Part shown: piece by piece, positions 42,390 through 53,600 of the stretch
How positions within the stretch are numbered: position 1 is the stretch's first letter
Layout of the letters: each line of letters opens with the position of its first letter
Assembly (NCBI GenBank): GCA_015680685.1
Contig: MNCI01020571.1
Location: 26,446-90,445, forward strand
Direction: 5' to 3'
DNA length: 64,000 bases
Origin: Gnetum montanum
Lineage: Eukaryota > Streptophyta > Gnetopsida > Gnetales > Gnetaceae
Program-made: the position numbers and the translations under genes
Notes under the pieces: generated by a model
Databases searched by the model: none
The model's input: only the letters and a program-made list of their open reading frames with translations
Told to the model about the DNA's origin: nothing

Positions 42390-45115
42390 TGTCTTCTTCA
42401 TAAAGGGCCAAGAATGCATCACATGATGAAAACACTTGTAAGAGAAATGATAGGATCTATACTGAAAAGAATTGAAGTTAACAACCTCAAGCAGGGGTTT
42501 CATATGCTCATTTAGACCCTTACTACACTTAAAGACTATGTTTAACTAATGTAGAATATCCTAGAGGAGGTGGAGTAAGTCCTAGAACAAGGAGGGCTTC
42601 AAGGCCTAAGACCTTCTCTAAACCTAGAAAAGATAAATCAAGGGACAAGGGGAGAAAATATAGGAACCATGATGATTCTTCCAGTTCCCCATCTTCCTCT
42701 TCCTCTTCAACGTCTAGTTCTAATGAAGATGAATGTAGGTATAGAGATAACGCTCCACTAAAGGGTCAAGATGAAGATAGAAATTGAACCCAAGGGCAAT
42801 ATCAAAGACATCAAAGTGAGCATAAACAAGATCATCACAATCAGACAAATAAAAATAGAAATTATCACCATGATATGTCTAATACTGATAAACCCTTGTT
42901 GGCTACTAGGGACTTAACAGATTAGGGAGGTAGTTCAAATACTTCAAAGGCATCAAAGGAACAGCTGCATCAAACAACTTGATATGAACAACTTTCCTAA
43001 ATTTAGGAGAGGCTATAATTTTGATCCACAACATCACTTACAAGCCTTCCATGATGCCTACGCCTTGCAAAATATCAAACATAAATGGCCAAAGCTTAAG
43101 TTCTTTCCTAGGACAATAGTAGATGAAGTTGAAAGTTGGTATAGATCGTTGGAATCAAATTCAATCCATTGGTGGTCCACAATGCTGGAACTCTTCAATA
43201 AAAAATGTCAAACCTATGCAAGAGTATCCAAGCTGAGAAAAAACATCCAAAGGTGGAAGCAAGAAAATCATGAACCCTTGGATGTGGCCTTGGATAAATA
43301 CTATTCACTACTACATAGCTATCCCAACCATGAATTCTCTAAAAGAGAACAAATTTTCCATATCATAGATGGGCTTCATAATCAAATGAGGGAGATCCTT
43401 GGGATTTATGCCCAAGGTTGATTATCCAAACTAAAATCCCATTAGATACAAAGGCTAATCAAGTAGGTGGCAAAAGAAGGAGAGCTATGTAAATGAGAGA
43501 ATGTAGAGGAATATAACTAGGATCCAACTCTTCAAAAGAAAAGGGTCCATATCTATGATGAGGAAAAAGAGGTAGCTCTTGATGAGGTGATTATCGATGA
43601 GCTTGAAGTAAGGATAGATAAGATATGAGAGTTGATAAATGAAAAAGTTACAAATTATGTGAAAACCATAAAGGAGAGAGTAACGCAAAACGAATTGAGT
43701 GATCAAAAAAAGAGAAGGAAAAAGAACCAAGAAACAAGTAGGAACACTTATTGGAAAAAGGAAAAAATAGTTGTAGAAGAAGAGGCTATAGACTCAACCA
43801 CAAAAGAGGATGATGGATGTTACATCTGCCTATATAACCATCCAAAGGGCTATTGCCTAGTCATGTTACATCTACATGAGTATTGGGATTTTTCTTTGAA
43901 TCCCAAGTTCGTATAAAAGCAAATGCCTAGGAAATTACCTTACTCACAAGATAATTATAGATAGTCCTACAACCAACTATACTATTCGAGGGGAACTTAT
44001 TATTAGCCTTAAAACTACTGTAAACTATAGTGGCAAAACCCACAGTCATGGGAGAGGCCATCATCAAACCAACACTACCCAATTGGACCTGTATAGATAT
44101 TACATTCAACAACCTATATCTCCAATTGGTTCTACTTCTTCTACCTCAAATTACAACTACCACTCTCCTAAATATCATAATCCACAACATCTTCTGAAGG
44201 GTCGCCACCTCATGTCTCTCATCCTCTGTCATATCCTAAATATTCTCATACTTCCCTCCATCACATGTCATTGCTAACACAAGGAGGTTTAGCACCATAG
44301 CATCAATGGAAAAATGCCACTTGTGTTGTGAACATACACAGAAATGATAACGCTAGTAGATCTCAACCACAACCTCAAAAATATCCTTTCTTTAGGATAG
44401 TTCCCATGCACGAGCACAAAACTCACAAACCTACTGGCACATCAAAACCAGCATAGGGCCAATCTAGTGCAACACACTTCCTCGCCATAACAACATCTCC
44501 TAATCATATGTAGAAGCCAATAATCATCATCACTATAACAAAATACATAAAAGATGAACCTATTATTATGAAGTGATAGAAGAATCCTTGCATTACTAAT
44601 AATAATAAAGGATGTAGTTGTGGGTTGGAAGCTCAAAATATCAACACAACCCCTATACTAATCCAGAACAAAGTTAAGGAACAAGTGTGTGAGTAAAAAC
44701 AAGTCTACTTGGTAGCCACTAAACCAAAAGACATCCAATGGCTTGGAAGTAAGAGTACAAAACCATTTAAAATATGCATGGAACTAAACAATCCACTTAT
44801 TATTTCTAGACTTAAGAAAATGGATCAAACAGAGAAGTTAGATGTAGACATGTTACACTCTAACTATACACCAACAAAAGATATTAAACAAGGAGACCCA
44901 AAAATTAAAATAGAAAATCAAGAAGAAGAAGGAAACACATCTGGACCCTTTGAAAAGGAAATACCTTCAATTCTAGCTAAAGATATGTCTCCTAATCCAA
45001 ATGGAATTATCATCAAAGTTAGATGTGATACCATGCGAACGATTAAATCAACAAAGATGATAAATAGAAAAACTGTGGTGTATAGCCAAGGTGTGCAGTC
45101 CATTTCTTGAATGCT
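42390..45115 (+). pseudogene. gag: gag of element D, broken
   Basis: N-terminal Ser-rich stretch (SSSSPSSSSSSTSSSNEDE at about 42675-42735). Gag domain open from 42984 to 43421: YNFDPQHHLQAFHDAYALQN, VESWYRSLESNSI, EPLDVALDKYYSLL and HIIDGLHNQMREILGIYAQG. Coiled-coil linker with KEKIVVEEEAI; zinc knuckle at about 43819-43860 reading CYICLYNHPKGYC (C-X2-C-X3-H-X4-C). Pro/Tyr/Gln-rich tail to about 44450. A further open stretch, 44709-45110, is Lys/Glu-rich and has no partner I can identify in A; it may be the gag-pol junction. Confidence 0.8.
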
Positions 45116-45119
45116 TACC

Positions 45120-47210
45120 AACAAGATTAGTCATGGGGGAGATGCCCCATCCTGATGCAAGAACTAATAAATGCTTCTCACTTTTTTTATTTTACAATTT
45201 TTTTATCATTTTCCCATTTCTTTCACCATTTTCTAATTCTTAATATGTTATTCATTTCTTGATATTTTTCATTTATTTTCTTTATAGTTTTCTCTTTTCT
45301 TGAGTCATTTTTTTCATGTTTCTGTTAATAATATTGCTAGTCATGATGTAGAAGTCAATGCTATGTGTTGGGTTTTTGTGCTATGCTATCAAGATAACTA
45401 GTTAAGTAATTGTATGAAGTAGTAAGACCACCTCATCCATACCTATGGTTCTCTAAATAAAAAGGTCTTTTTTCATGAAAGCAATTTGGCTCTTATTTCA
45501 TGAAACTAAAATTAATCAATGATCATTGTACCTTGAAGAAAGAGGGAATGACCAAGTGGGAACGACAAAAGGGTGTGACCTCAAGGAGACTTGTTGGGTT
45601 CTTTTCTTACTTTCTTCATGTGGTGTATGACTCCTCGTGGAACATATCATCATTCCTCCATTGACCAATAAATAGGAAGCAATGTCTTTGCATGGTGTGG
45701 TTCCCATTTCAAAAAATTTAAAATCCAATAATAATAATAATAATAATGGGAATTCAAAGCACATCCCTTAGACACAATAATGGGCTAAAAGTGCTAGGTA
45801 TGGGGTTGGAAAGACATGTTCCCCATGCCTGAAGGTATCCCTCTAACTAAGGCCTTTCCTTCCTTCTTCTTTTTTTGGAGTGATGATTGTTTGAAGGAAC
45901 ACATCAATGTGAGGTCATTGTAAATGGTATGGACTTGGTTTGAAACTTGGATGGATAGGTATGCTAGTCATTTTAATCATACTTGACATAAGAACCTATT
46001 GCAGACATGGTAAAGCACCTTCCATCCCCATCTTAGGAATCCCTTCTTATCCCATTATTCACCTCACTATTGCATGTGATTATGAGCTGAATGGTTTTGT
46101 ATAGTATAGTGCAACATCCCAACCAAGGCAGTTGTGTGTTTGGAATAAAGGCATGATATACATTTAACTTGGGTGCCCACGGACATCTATAGAAGTTATT
46201 CAAGGGAATTATGGAAGGAGCTTGCTTTGGGGAGGATCCACTGGCATAACTTTTGTTGATCATGGCTTTGAACTAACCTTCACATCTTCCAGAACATCAT
46301 TGATGGTTTCTCTAAACTTATGCATGCTTTTGGAACTACTTCACATCAATTTTAATTAAATTTTCCTACTTTTCTATCTCAATATCCCTCAAATTTCAAA
46401 AAATTTCTTAGCCATCTTCTACATTTGACCTTTGATTTTTATTGTTCGAAAACTTGTGTGCATTCAAAGTTATGCTTATTAGTCATGGGATGCCTACTTT
46501 AAAATTTTTGAAATTTTTTCAACATCCTATTTTCAAACATTATGGCAACTAATAGTAATTGACTAAAATAAGGTGAATAGCTTGATGATTTTAGTTTCCT
46601 CATAGCCTTGGGCATAGGATGCTATCATCACCTTGTGCTTAAATGCAAACTAAGGAATCTAAAAAGGGTTAATTATTAAGGAAAATTTACCAAAACTAAT
46701 GTTGATCCTTTGGTGACTGAAGGTGATGCTAAAAGGGATGCCTAAGGAAGAAGGTCTTTTGGCAAGCACAAAAATGAAGCCAAGAGAGGAACAATGAAGG
46801 ATTTGTCCATGGAAAAATAGTAGCACATATAGGATAATGGCTAAAACATTACATGATTGCTTGATCCATGAGATGATGAGAAGAAATTTCAGTCCATCCT
46901 TTGGAAATTTTCTACATAATTAGAGAAGCATCAACATAATAATCAAGGTTGGGAGTTTGCCACCACTAGCAACAATAAGAAGAATCATCTTTAGTGGATT
47001 TTTGAAGACCTTTGCAAATTTTGTAATCTTTAATGTTTGTCTAGTTTTTTTTATCATTTTTTTCATTTTGTATGCATCCATTTAAATAAAATTTTATAAT
47101 GCGGCACTCCGGGTTAGTTAATAGTTAGCGTCAGTCAATAATCCCATACTTTTCCAATTTTTTGTAAAGAAAGCTCAGTCCTATCCTATTAACTCAAGGA
47201 CAAGTTTTTA
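45120..47210 (+). other. Spacer and unassigned part of element D
   Basis: 45545-45860 is homologous to 16360-16670 of B (shared AATAAATAGGAAG, TCTTTGCATGGTGTGGTTCC). An (AAT)n run lies at about 45729-45749. Between 46480 and 46990 is sequence not recognised in A or B where their extra ORF would be. 47107-47210 again matches the pre-LTR region of A and B (GTCAATAATCCCATAC, TTTTGTAAAGAA). No coding sequence supported. Confidence 0.55.
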
Positions 47211-47226
47211 TTCGGCTGTGGGGGTA

Positions 47227-48215
47227 TGATGAAGCATCAATTGGTTGAGATATCATAGATGTTGCATTGCATCTATGTTGTAGCATCCTTGTCGGTGTAT
47301 CTTATTTGGTTGCTACATCATAGATGCTACATCACATTTGTGATGTCATAGATGTGATATTACAACTACGTCGACGGGTACATGTCAAACACAATCCCGT
47401 TGACACATGCGTTGATGCATTGATGCGTACACATTGACACAGTGTGTGTTTTTGCCTATAAGTACATGTGCTCCCACTGTGTATCTAGCATTCTTTTGTC
47501 AATGGAGTAGCTGAACCCTTGTAGTTTTATTTCATAGTCTTAGAGAATAGTTAGTGAGTGCTCGCAGTGTGGATCTGAGTTAGTTGTATGGCATCTTATT
47601 TGAGTGGTAATGTACCTAGACACATTCCATGAATGGAAATAATATTGAAATTGATTCTTATTCATTGCGACAATTTGACTTAGATTAAATTTACTTTCCA
47701 TGCAATTTTACTTTACATGTCCTTAGTTAATTTATACATTTCATGTACTTAGTTAATATTTACATTTTTATGCAAGTTAATCAATTGATGGAATGACTGT
47801 GACCAATTTCCAATGTAAATATGTATTTGCTTGGTAATCTTAGTAGTGTTATTGCTTGGTTCACCTAGTACATGACATTTGGTAATCTTAGTAGTGGATA
47901 CATGGGTTTAAGACATGTACGACAAGCTAGGAATAAACACTCATCACCCATAGGCTAGTTTAGACTTTACTTTTTGTTGTTAATTAGATTAAATAATTAA
48001 TTTTTCTATTATCGTTAGGAGTAGCATAAAGCCAAAACAACATCAATAATCATATGCCTCACGTTGGACTATACCATACGTGATAAAGCTACCACTAGTC
48101 TAATGCTTAATGATCTAGATGCACAACTAGTCCCATCCACAGAATTCGACTGGATCGTGTGTGAACACTTGTGATTCATATGGTTGGATGTAGGGGGGGT
48201 ACCTGCTACTCATCA
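47227..48215 (+). repeat. 3' LTR of element D
   Basis: 989 bp, TGATGAAGCATC ... ACTCATCA. U3 holds repeated GATGTTGCAT/ATAGATGC words and then ACGTCGACG, CCGTTGACAC, GCGTTGATGC and ATTGATGCG just upstream of a TATA-like CCTATAAGTA (about 47456-47465). R/U5 carries the ATGTACCTAGACACATTCC signature at about 47610. Longer than the A, B and C LTRs because U3 is expanded. Confidence 0.88.
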
Positions 48216-48223
48216 CTATGCAA

Positions 48224-48530
48224 TTAATACACTATTACCCTTCCTCCCCATCTAAACACTACTTTTCTTTTAGTTACATAGCTTATTTCCCCTACCCCCT
48301 AGTGTAATCTATACACTATTACCCCTCATCCAAACACTACTTTTTTCTTAGTCACATCCCACCTACGCTCTTCCCCATATCACAAATTATACACTACTTT
48401 TTTCTAACCCTTGCAACCTCCCCTACCTTCCTAAAAGACTACTTTTTACACACTACCTTTTTATAACCCCGCAACCTTCCTAATCTATACACTATCACAT
48501 CTCATCTAAATACTACTTTTGTAAACCTTG
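48224..48530. repeat. Short tandem array, about 80-bp units, C/T-rich
   Basis: About four degenerate copies of a unit with TACACTATTACCC, ATCTAAACACTACTTTT and CCCCTACC words, directly after the 3' LTR of D. The plus strand is strongly pyrimidine-biased. No gene. Confidence 0.6.
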
Positions 48531-48539
48531 TTTACTCTA

Positions 48540-51100
48540 CATTCTTTATCAAAAATTCTTCACCGAATTTGCCTTGCTTGATCTAACCATGCTTTTTGCT
48601 CATCATAGGTGACTTTGCAAGCTCTTTTTGAAAACTCCATTGCAGCCAACCTTGCTCTATACTCATCATCATCTTCTTTGCATTTTTTTATTAAAAATTC
48701 TCTATTAGATCTACTCTGCTTGATCTAACGTTACTATCTGTTGGATTTGTTCCACAAAATTTAAACCCAATCTCGACTCATCACAATTTGCTCTTTGCTG
48801 GATCTAATGTTGCTTTCTACTCATTAGAGCCTATTATTTTAGGTACTTTTCTCTATTTTACTCTTTGAATTTTATTTTTCTTTGTTGGATCTACTTCACC
48901 TAATATAACCCTGCTATCTATTAGATCTCCTTTGCCTAATCTAACCCTATTATCTACTAGATTTACTCTAGAAGATTTGACCCTAGTCTTTGCTCATCAC
49001 AGTTTTCTCTCCATCAAATCTAACCTTGCTCAGTGCTCTTTGCCAGATCTGACCCTAAGGTAATTTGGCCTCTTTTTCGCTTTGAATTTTTTCTTTGTTG
49101 GTTTTGCTCCACCTAATTTAATCCTACTATTTTTTAGACCTACTTCATGAAATTTGACTTTGTTGTTTGCTTATCATAGCCTACTCTTTGCCAAATCCAA
49201 GCCTATTCTCTACTCATCATAACCTACTATTTTAGGTATTCTACTCTTTTTTTCCCTTTGAATTTTATGTACTTTTTATTCATTGTGGTATTTGTAGGAT
49301 CTACTCTGCTTGATTTGATACATTTTTTTGGTAGATCAGTTGTGCAATATTTGACCCTAGTATCTACTCATCATAGTCTGGCCTCCACTAAATTTGAGAT
49401 TGCTCTCTACTCATCAGATTCTGTTGTTTTAGGTATTTTTCTCTATTTTGCTCTTTGAATTTTGTTTTTCTTTATTGAATCTATTTTGCTTAATCTAACC
49501 TTACTATTTCTCAAATCTCCATTGTCCAATATAACCCTACTATCTGCTAAACTTACTTTATAAGATTTGATCCTAGTTTTTGCTCATCATATTATGTTCT
49601 TCATAAAATTTGACCTTACTGTCTACGCTTTACAAGATCTGACCCTCAAGTATTTTGCGTTGTTTTCCTCTTTGGATTCTGTTTTACTTCACTGAATTTT
49701 CTCCACCCAATCTAACCCTTTTCTTTGTTAGATTTGCTCCATGAGATTTGGCCTTTTTTTTCTCATCAAAGCGCACTCTTTACTGGATTTGACTGTTACA
49801 TCCCTTCTAGACACATTAGGTATGGTCATATGGTTATGATTTATACATTACGTGTGTAGTCTCAGTGGGTTGTTAGGGACGAGTTAGTTTAGTATAATTG
49901 TACTTTATGTTATGATTAAGATGTCTTTACATGCATAACTAATGTGATTATGTACACTAGCATTGTGTGATGTGTTAGATAGGTGATGTTGCTGGTAGGG
50001 ATGTTGGGTTGGGGTACAAGAGCACCTACTCAGTATGTATTTATACTTTTGCGTGATTTTGGTAATTATGTATTTAAATTATAATGTTATGTTTTGTGAT
50101 GCTTGGGTGTGATTTTGAAATGTGAAGGTGTAGAGTGTTTGATAAGGATCTCATAGGTTCAAACAGAAAAAAAAGGAAAGTGGCTTGTATATTTTTATTT
50201 AAAACAAAAAGCATTGATGAAAAGCATAGTTTATATGGTTGTTTTTTCCATCGCCCCACCATTGCTTACCCATAGAAAATGGATTTTGGTTTTGTTCTTT
50301 ATGTGAGAAAATAGAAATGAACAAGAGATTATTTTTTCCTTCAGTTTTCTTTCTTGCCTTTGCCTTTTCTACATCTTTTTTTTTTTAATTTTGAGGTTCA
50401 TGGGTGGATTTTTCTCTACTCTAAACCTAGATTTGAGGATCGTATCTACGTAGGTGTGGAACTTGTTTGGAGTGAAATGGAGTCCTACCAAAATTTTGAG
50501 GATTTTATGCTTGTTTCAGGCTTTTTGCCACAACAATTTTACTAGTGATCCTAGGCATCATCCTGCCCTAGCTAGGTGCGCTAGGGTGGGGTGTTACATT
50601 GACCCTACTCTTTGCTCATCACAACTTGCTGTTTTAGGTATTTTGCCCTATTTTTCTCTTTTAATTTTAATTTTTTAAACTCATTGTGATATTTTGATCT
50701 TTTCAAATTATTGCAAAGTTTGCTATCTCATCATCATAGCCTACTATTTGCAAGACCCTACTCTCTAGTGAATTTTCTTCATAGGATTTGACCTTGGTAT
50801 TTGCAAATTCTACTTACCTAATTTCAATTTTTTTCCTTTTTAATTTATGTTATCTACTCATCACAATTTTTCTATTTGTCTTTTTAAATAACAAAAATAT
50901 TAAAGGTTAAGCTTTTTCAATGATTTATGATTATCTAACATGTGATAATTTTTTTGTATTTTACTTTTGAAAATTTCTTCAAATGCTATGTCAAATTGAC
51001 AATTAATAATATTTTGACATGTAATAATTGTTTTGCATTTCACCTGCTCTTTGCAATTTCCTTTATTTTTTGTTTTAGGTTATGATTTCTGCAGTATCTA
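48540..51100. repeat. Degenerate tandem array, about 200-bp units, interrupted by a solo LTR
   Basis: TTTTAGGTATTTT.CTCT followed by CTTTGAATTTT and TTTGTTGGATCTACTC recurs at about 48838, 49050, 49222, 49427, 49646 and 50633 (the last after the insertion). Between these stand CTAATCTAACCCTACTATCT, AGATTTGACCCTAG and TTTGCTCATCACA words. Apart from the inserted LTR the spacing is about 170-220 bp. The same few words recur shuffled within units, which points to a smaller ancestral repeat. No reading frame is conserved across units. Confidence 0.75.
49794..50598. mobile_element. Solo LTR, 805 bp, with perfect TTGAC target duplication
   Basis: Starts TGTTACATCCC and ends GGGGTGTTACA, i.e. TG...CA with TGTTACA at both outer edges, the kind of end common in chromovirus-type gypsy LTRs. 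The 5 bp on either side are TTGAC (49789-49793) and TTGAC (50599-50603), an exact target duplication. It interrupts the 200-bp array cleanly. Unrelated to the TGATGA...CTCATCA LTRs of elements A-E. No internal element sequence remains, so the internal part was lost by LTR-LTR recombination. Confidence 0.85.
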
Positions 51101-51774
51101 ATATTGCTATCTACTTATCATAACCTGCTCTTCATTGGATCTAATCTTGCTCTATACTTCTCACAACTTACTATTTCAATTATTAATAATCTTCAATTAT
51201 TTTTTGTTTTTTTTTATTTATTATGTTTTGCTATTTGCAATTTTTGCTATCTACTTATCCAATTTAAAATACTTCCATTATCAAATTTCTCATAAATCTT
51301 TTACAGATCTCATTCAAATATGAAAAAAAAAAATTAACAAACTAAATATATGAATACAAAACAACTTTCAGCTACATAGGTTGATATTCAACTTGTAAAA
51401 AATGAGGTGTTCTATATTTTTTTATATAAAATGAATGTTTCTATCTAATTATGATTTCAATTTTTCCCAATATCTTCTAATTTCAACTTTAATTTTAGTA
51501 TAAAAAAGCAATGAATATGTATAGGTAATGAAAATATGGAGAATCAAAAAGATAAAAATTGAAATCATAAAAACTAACAAATGAAACCATGGAAGCAATT
51601 GCAAAGAATGAGGACAATGAAAAACATCAAATAACCCTAGCAAAGGTAACAAGGTTTATATTATATTTTTTGTGTCATTTTTAGATCAAACATTTTTAAC
51701 ATTTTTAATGTAGAGTTTTGGATTAATGAAGCCCTTACAAAGCTACGAAACAATGGTGTCAAAATAAAAAAGCT
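51101..51774. other. AT-rich spacer, no gene seen
   Basis: Transition from the degenerate array to a gag fragment. Long T and A runs; the short open stretches are AT-rich chance frames. Confidence 0.4.
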
Positions 51775-52215
51775 TTGATATCTTTAGTGAACAACAATCT
51801 ACAACAAAATTCATTAATACTTAACCTAGAGTTGCTAGCTAAATTTTGTAGTTTTAATTCCTCAAACTTCATGGGATATGATAATTCCTATGCAGCTACA
51901 AAGTGGCTTGGAGAAATGAAGATGTTATTTCAAGTCTTTGATTGTAATTCTCATGAGTGTACTCAATTGACTATTCAACAACTCAAAGGTACATCATGGT
52001 ATTTGTGGATACATAAAAAAATTAATATAGATGAAGCAAGATTTACACAACTACATTTGGACTGAAATATATTTGAACAAGAGTTTAGAATAAGATATAT
52101 ATTGGACTCACTTTATTGTTGTTCATATGAACTACCAATTATTTGTTACAACTATGGAAAAATTTCGCATGTCAAAGATTAAAATCCTACAAATTCTGCT
52201 TGCAACTAATCAAGA
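51775..52215 (+). pseudogene. gag: gag fragment of a second gypsy family (chromovirus-like)
   Basis: The open stretch 51775-52065 reads LAKFCSFNSSNFMGYDNS, then AATKWLGEMKMLFQVFDCN and LTIQQLKGTSWYLW, matching the plant chromovirus gag pattern (NPPxFxG, A-x-x-WLxxMExIFxVxxC, LxGxAxxWW). After a deletion, a decayed knuckle CYNYGKISHVKD follows at about 52149-52185 (the usual CxxCGKxGHxxxxC with lost Cys). No LTR or pol is attached. It belongs to another lineage than elements A-E and could be related to the solo LTR at 49794, though nothing proves it. Confidence 0.6.
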
Positions 52216-53600
52216 CATGCCTAAGAAGGTTATCCAAAAAGCTTAAATCATTTTCAAGTATTGTTAGCAAATCCCATCTTTTCTTTTAAATTTATTAATT
52301 TTTTACAATTTAATTGGATATAATAATTTCTCTCTTTTTTTGTTTTTATTTTTAATTTTTTATTATTTTTTTCAAGTCTACCAAATACATCATGAACCAG
52401 AAAGTAAAACATCCATTTCATAAATCATTAGCAATTATAGGTCAAATGTCTTCAACTTCAATCGTTTGTAGGCATTACACAAACACAAACTTTGTATTAT
52501 TTTGCTTGATAAAAAATTACTAGTTCAACATATAATTATAATAATTCTTTGCATATTCTTTGGTAGCTTAACAAAGACACATTACAGTAACAAATACTAG
52601 CACTAAGCAACAAGGACACAATGATGTCAAGTGAATAAAATACTAACCAACAATAAATAACATCAACCACTAAAGTAGAACCATTATTAGTAGAATACAA
52701 TGAAGATTAGAAGAATCAATTTATTTAGGTATACACTCACTATAATTTCAAAATTTACATAGTACAAAATATTCATAAACTTTTTATTTCTATAGGTACT
52801 ACACAAATACAAAATTACTATTCATTTCTTTTAAAAAATTTATACTTTAACAAATGATTATACTAAGTATTTGTATATTCTTTAGCAAATTAACAAAGAT
52901 ACCTTACATTAACAAAGATACCTTACATTAACAAGCAATAAGAACAAAACAATTTCAAGTCATCAAAACAATGTTGACTTTAATAAGGAAAATATTAAAC
53001 AACCAAAAACATCAATAACCAAAGCAGTACCATACTCAATAGAAGACAACAATGCAAATTACATGAATGAATGAATTTTGGTACACATTCATGACAATTT
53101 CAAAATTTACAAATTACAAAATATTCATCAAAATTTCATTTTTACTCACTGGTTATACTCTATGAATGATTTTAGAATAAAACAACATATTTACAATTGA
53201 TAGTAGAACTAGGCATAGATACCTCAAATCCAACTTTAGAGCTACATCAATAAATTATACAACTACTAAAAGATAAAGATAGAATGACACCTTCAAGATC
53301 ATCAAATACATCTCAAACAAATCATCTAAACATAAATGCTAAACAAGTAAATGTAAATTCTAATTTGAATAATGCTAAAATATATTTTGTATAATGCATT
53401 ACCAATATATTAACATAGAATGATGTTTCACATATGTATGTATCTAATACACCTATAAAATATCTTAACAAATGCCTGCAATAAGAATTTGAAGATGAAG
53501 CTAATAAAAGATTCAACACATCTAGTCCTATGATACATTTATAACATAAATATGCTAAATTTATGCATCATCTTACAACTATGGACTCCATATTGGCATC
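52216..53600. repeat. AT-rich region with a degenerate duplication of about 325 bp
   Basis: Segments starting at about 52461 and about 52784 share, in the same order: TAGGxATTACACAAAxACAAA, TAATTATAxTAA, TATTCTTTxGxxAxxTTAACA AAGAxAC, AACATCAAxxAC and TTTCAAAATTTACA. A 22-bp local duplication, GATACCTTACATTAACAAA, sits at about 52908-52948. No gene. Confidence 0.6.

Larger units (their letters stand above)
41935..48215 (+). mobile_element. Element D: gag-only Ty3/gypsy element with truncated 5' LTR
   Basis: 5' LTR remnant 41935-42263, primer-binding site 42264-42282, gag about 42390-45115, a spacer shared with A and B (45120-46260), an unassigned part, a polypurine tract GTGGGGGTA and a 3' LTR 47227-48215. 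There is no protease, RT, RNase H, integrase or extra ORF. It is the second pol-less member of the family in this window, and its gag-to-spacer join falls close to that of A. Confidence 0.8.

Noticed and set aside
49794-50598. DNA transposon with terminal inverted repeats
   Set aside because: The inverted match (TGTTACATCCC against TGTAACACCCC) is short, and TG...CA ends with a 5-bp duplication are those of an LTR; no transposase or sub-terminal repeats.
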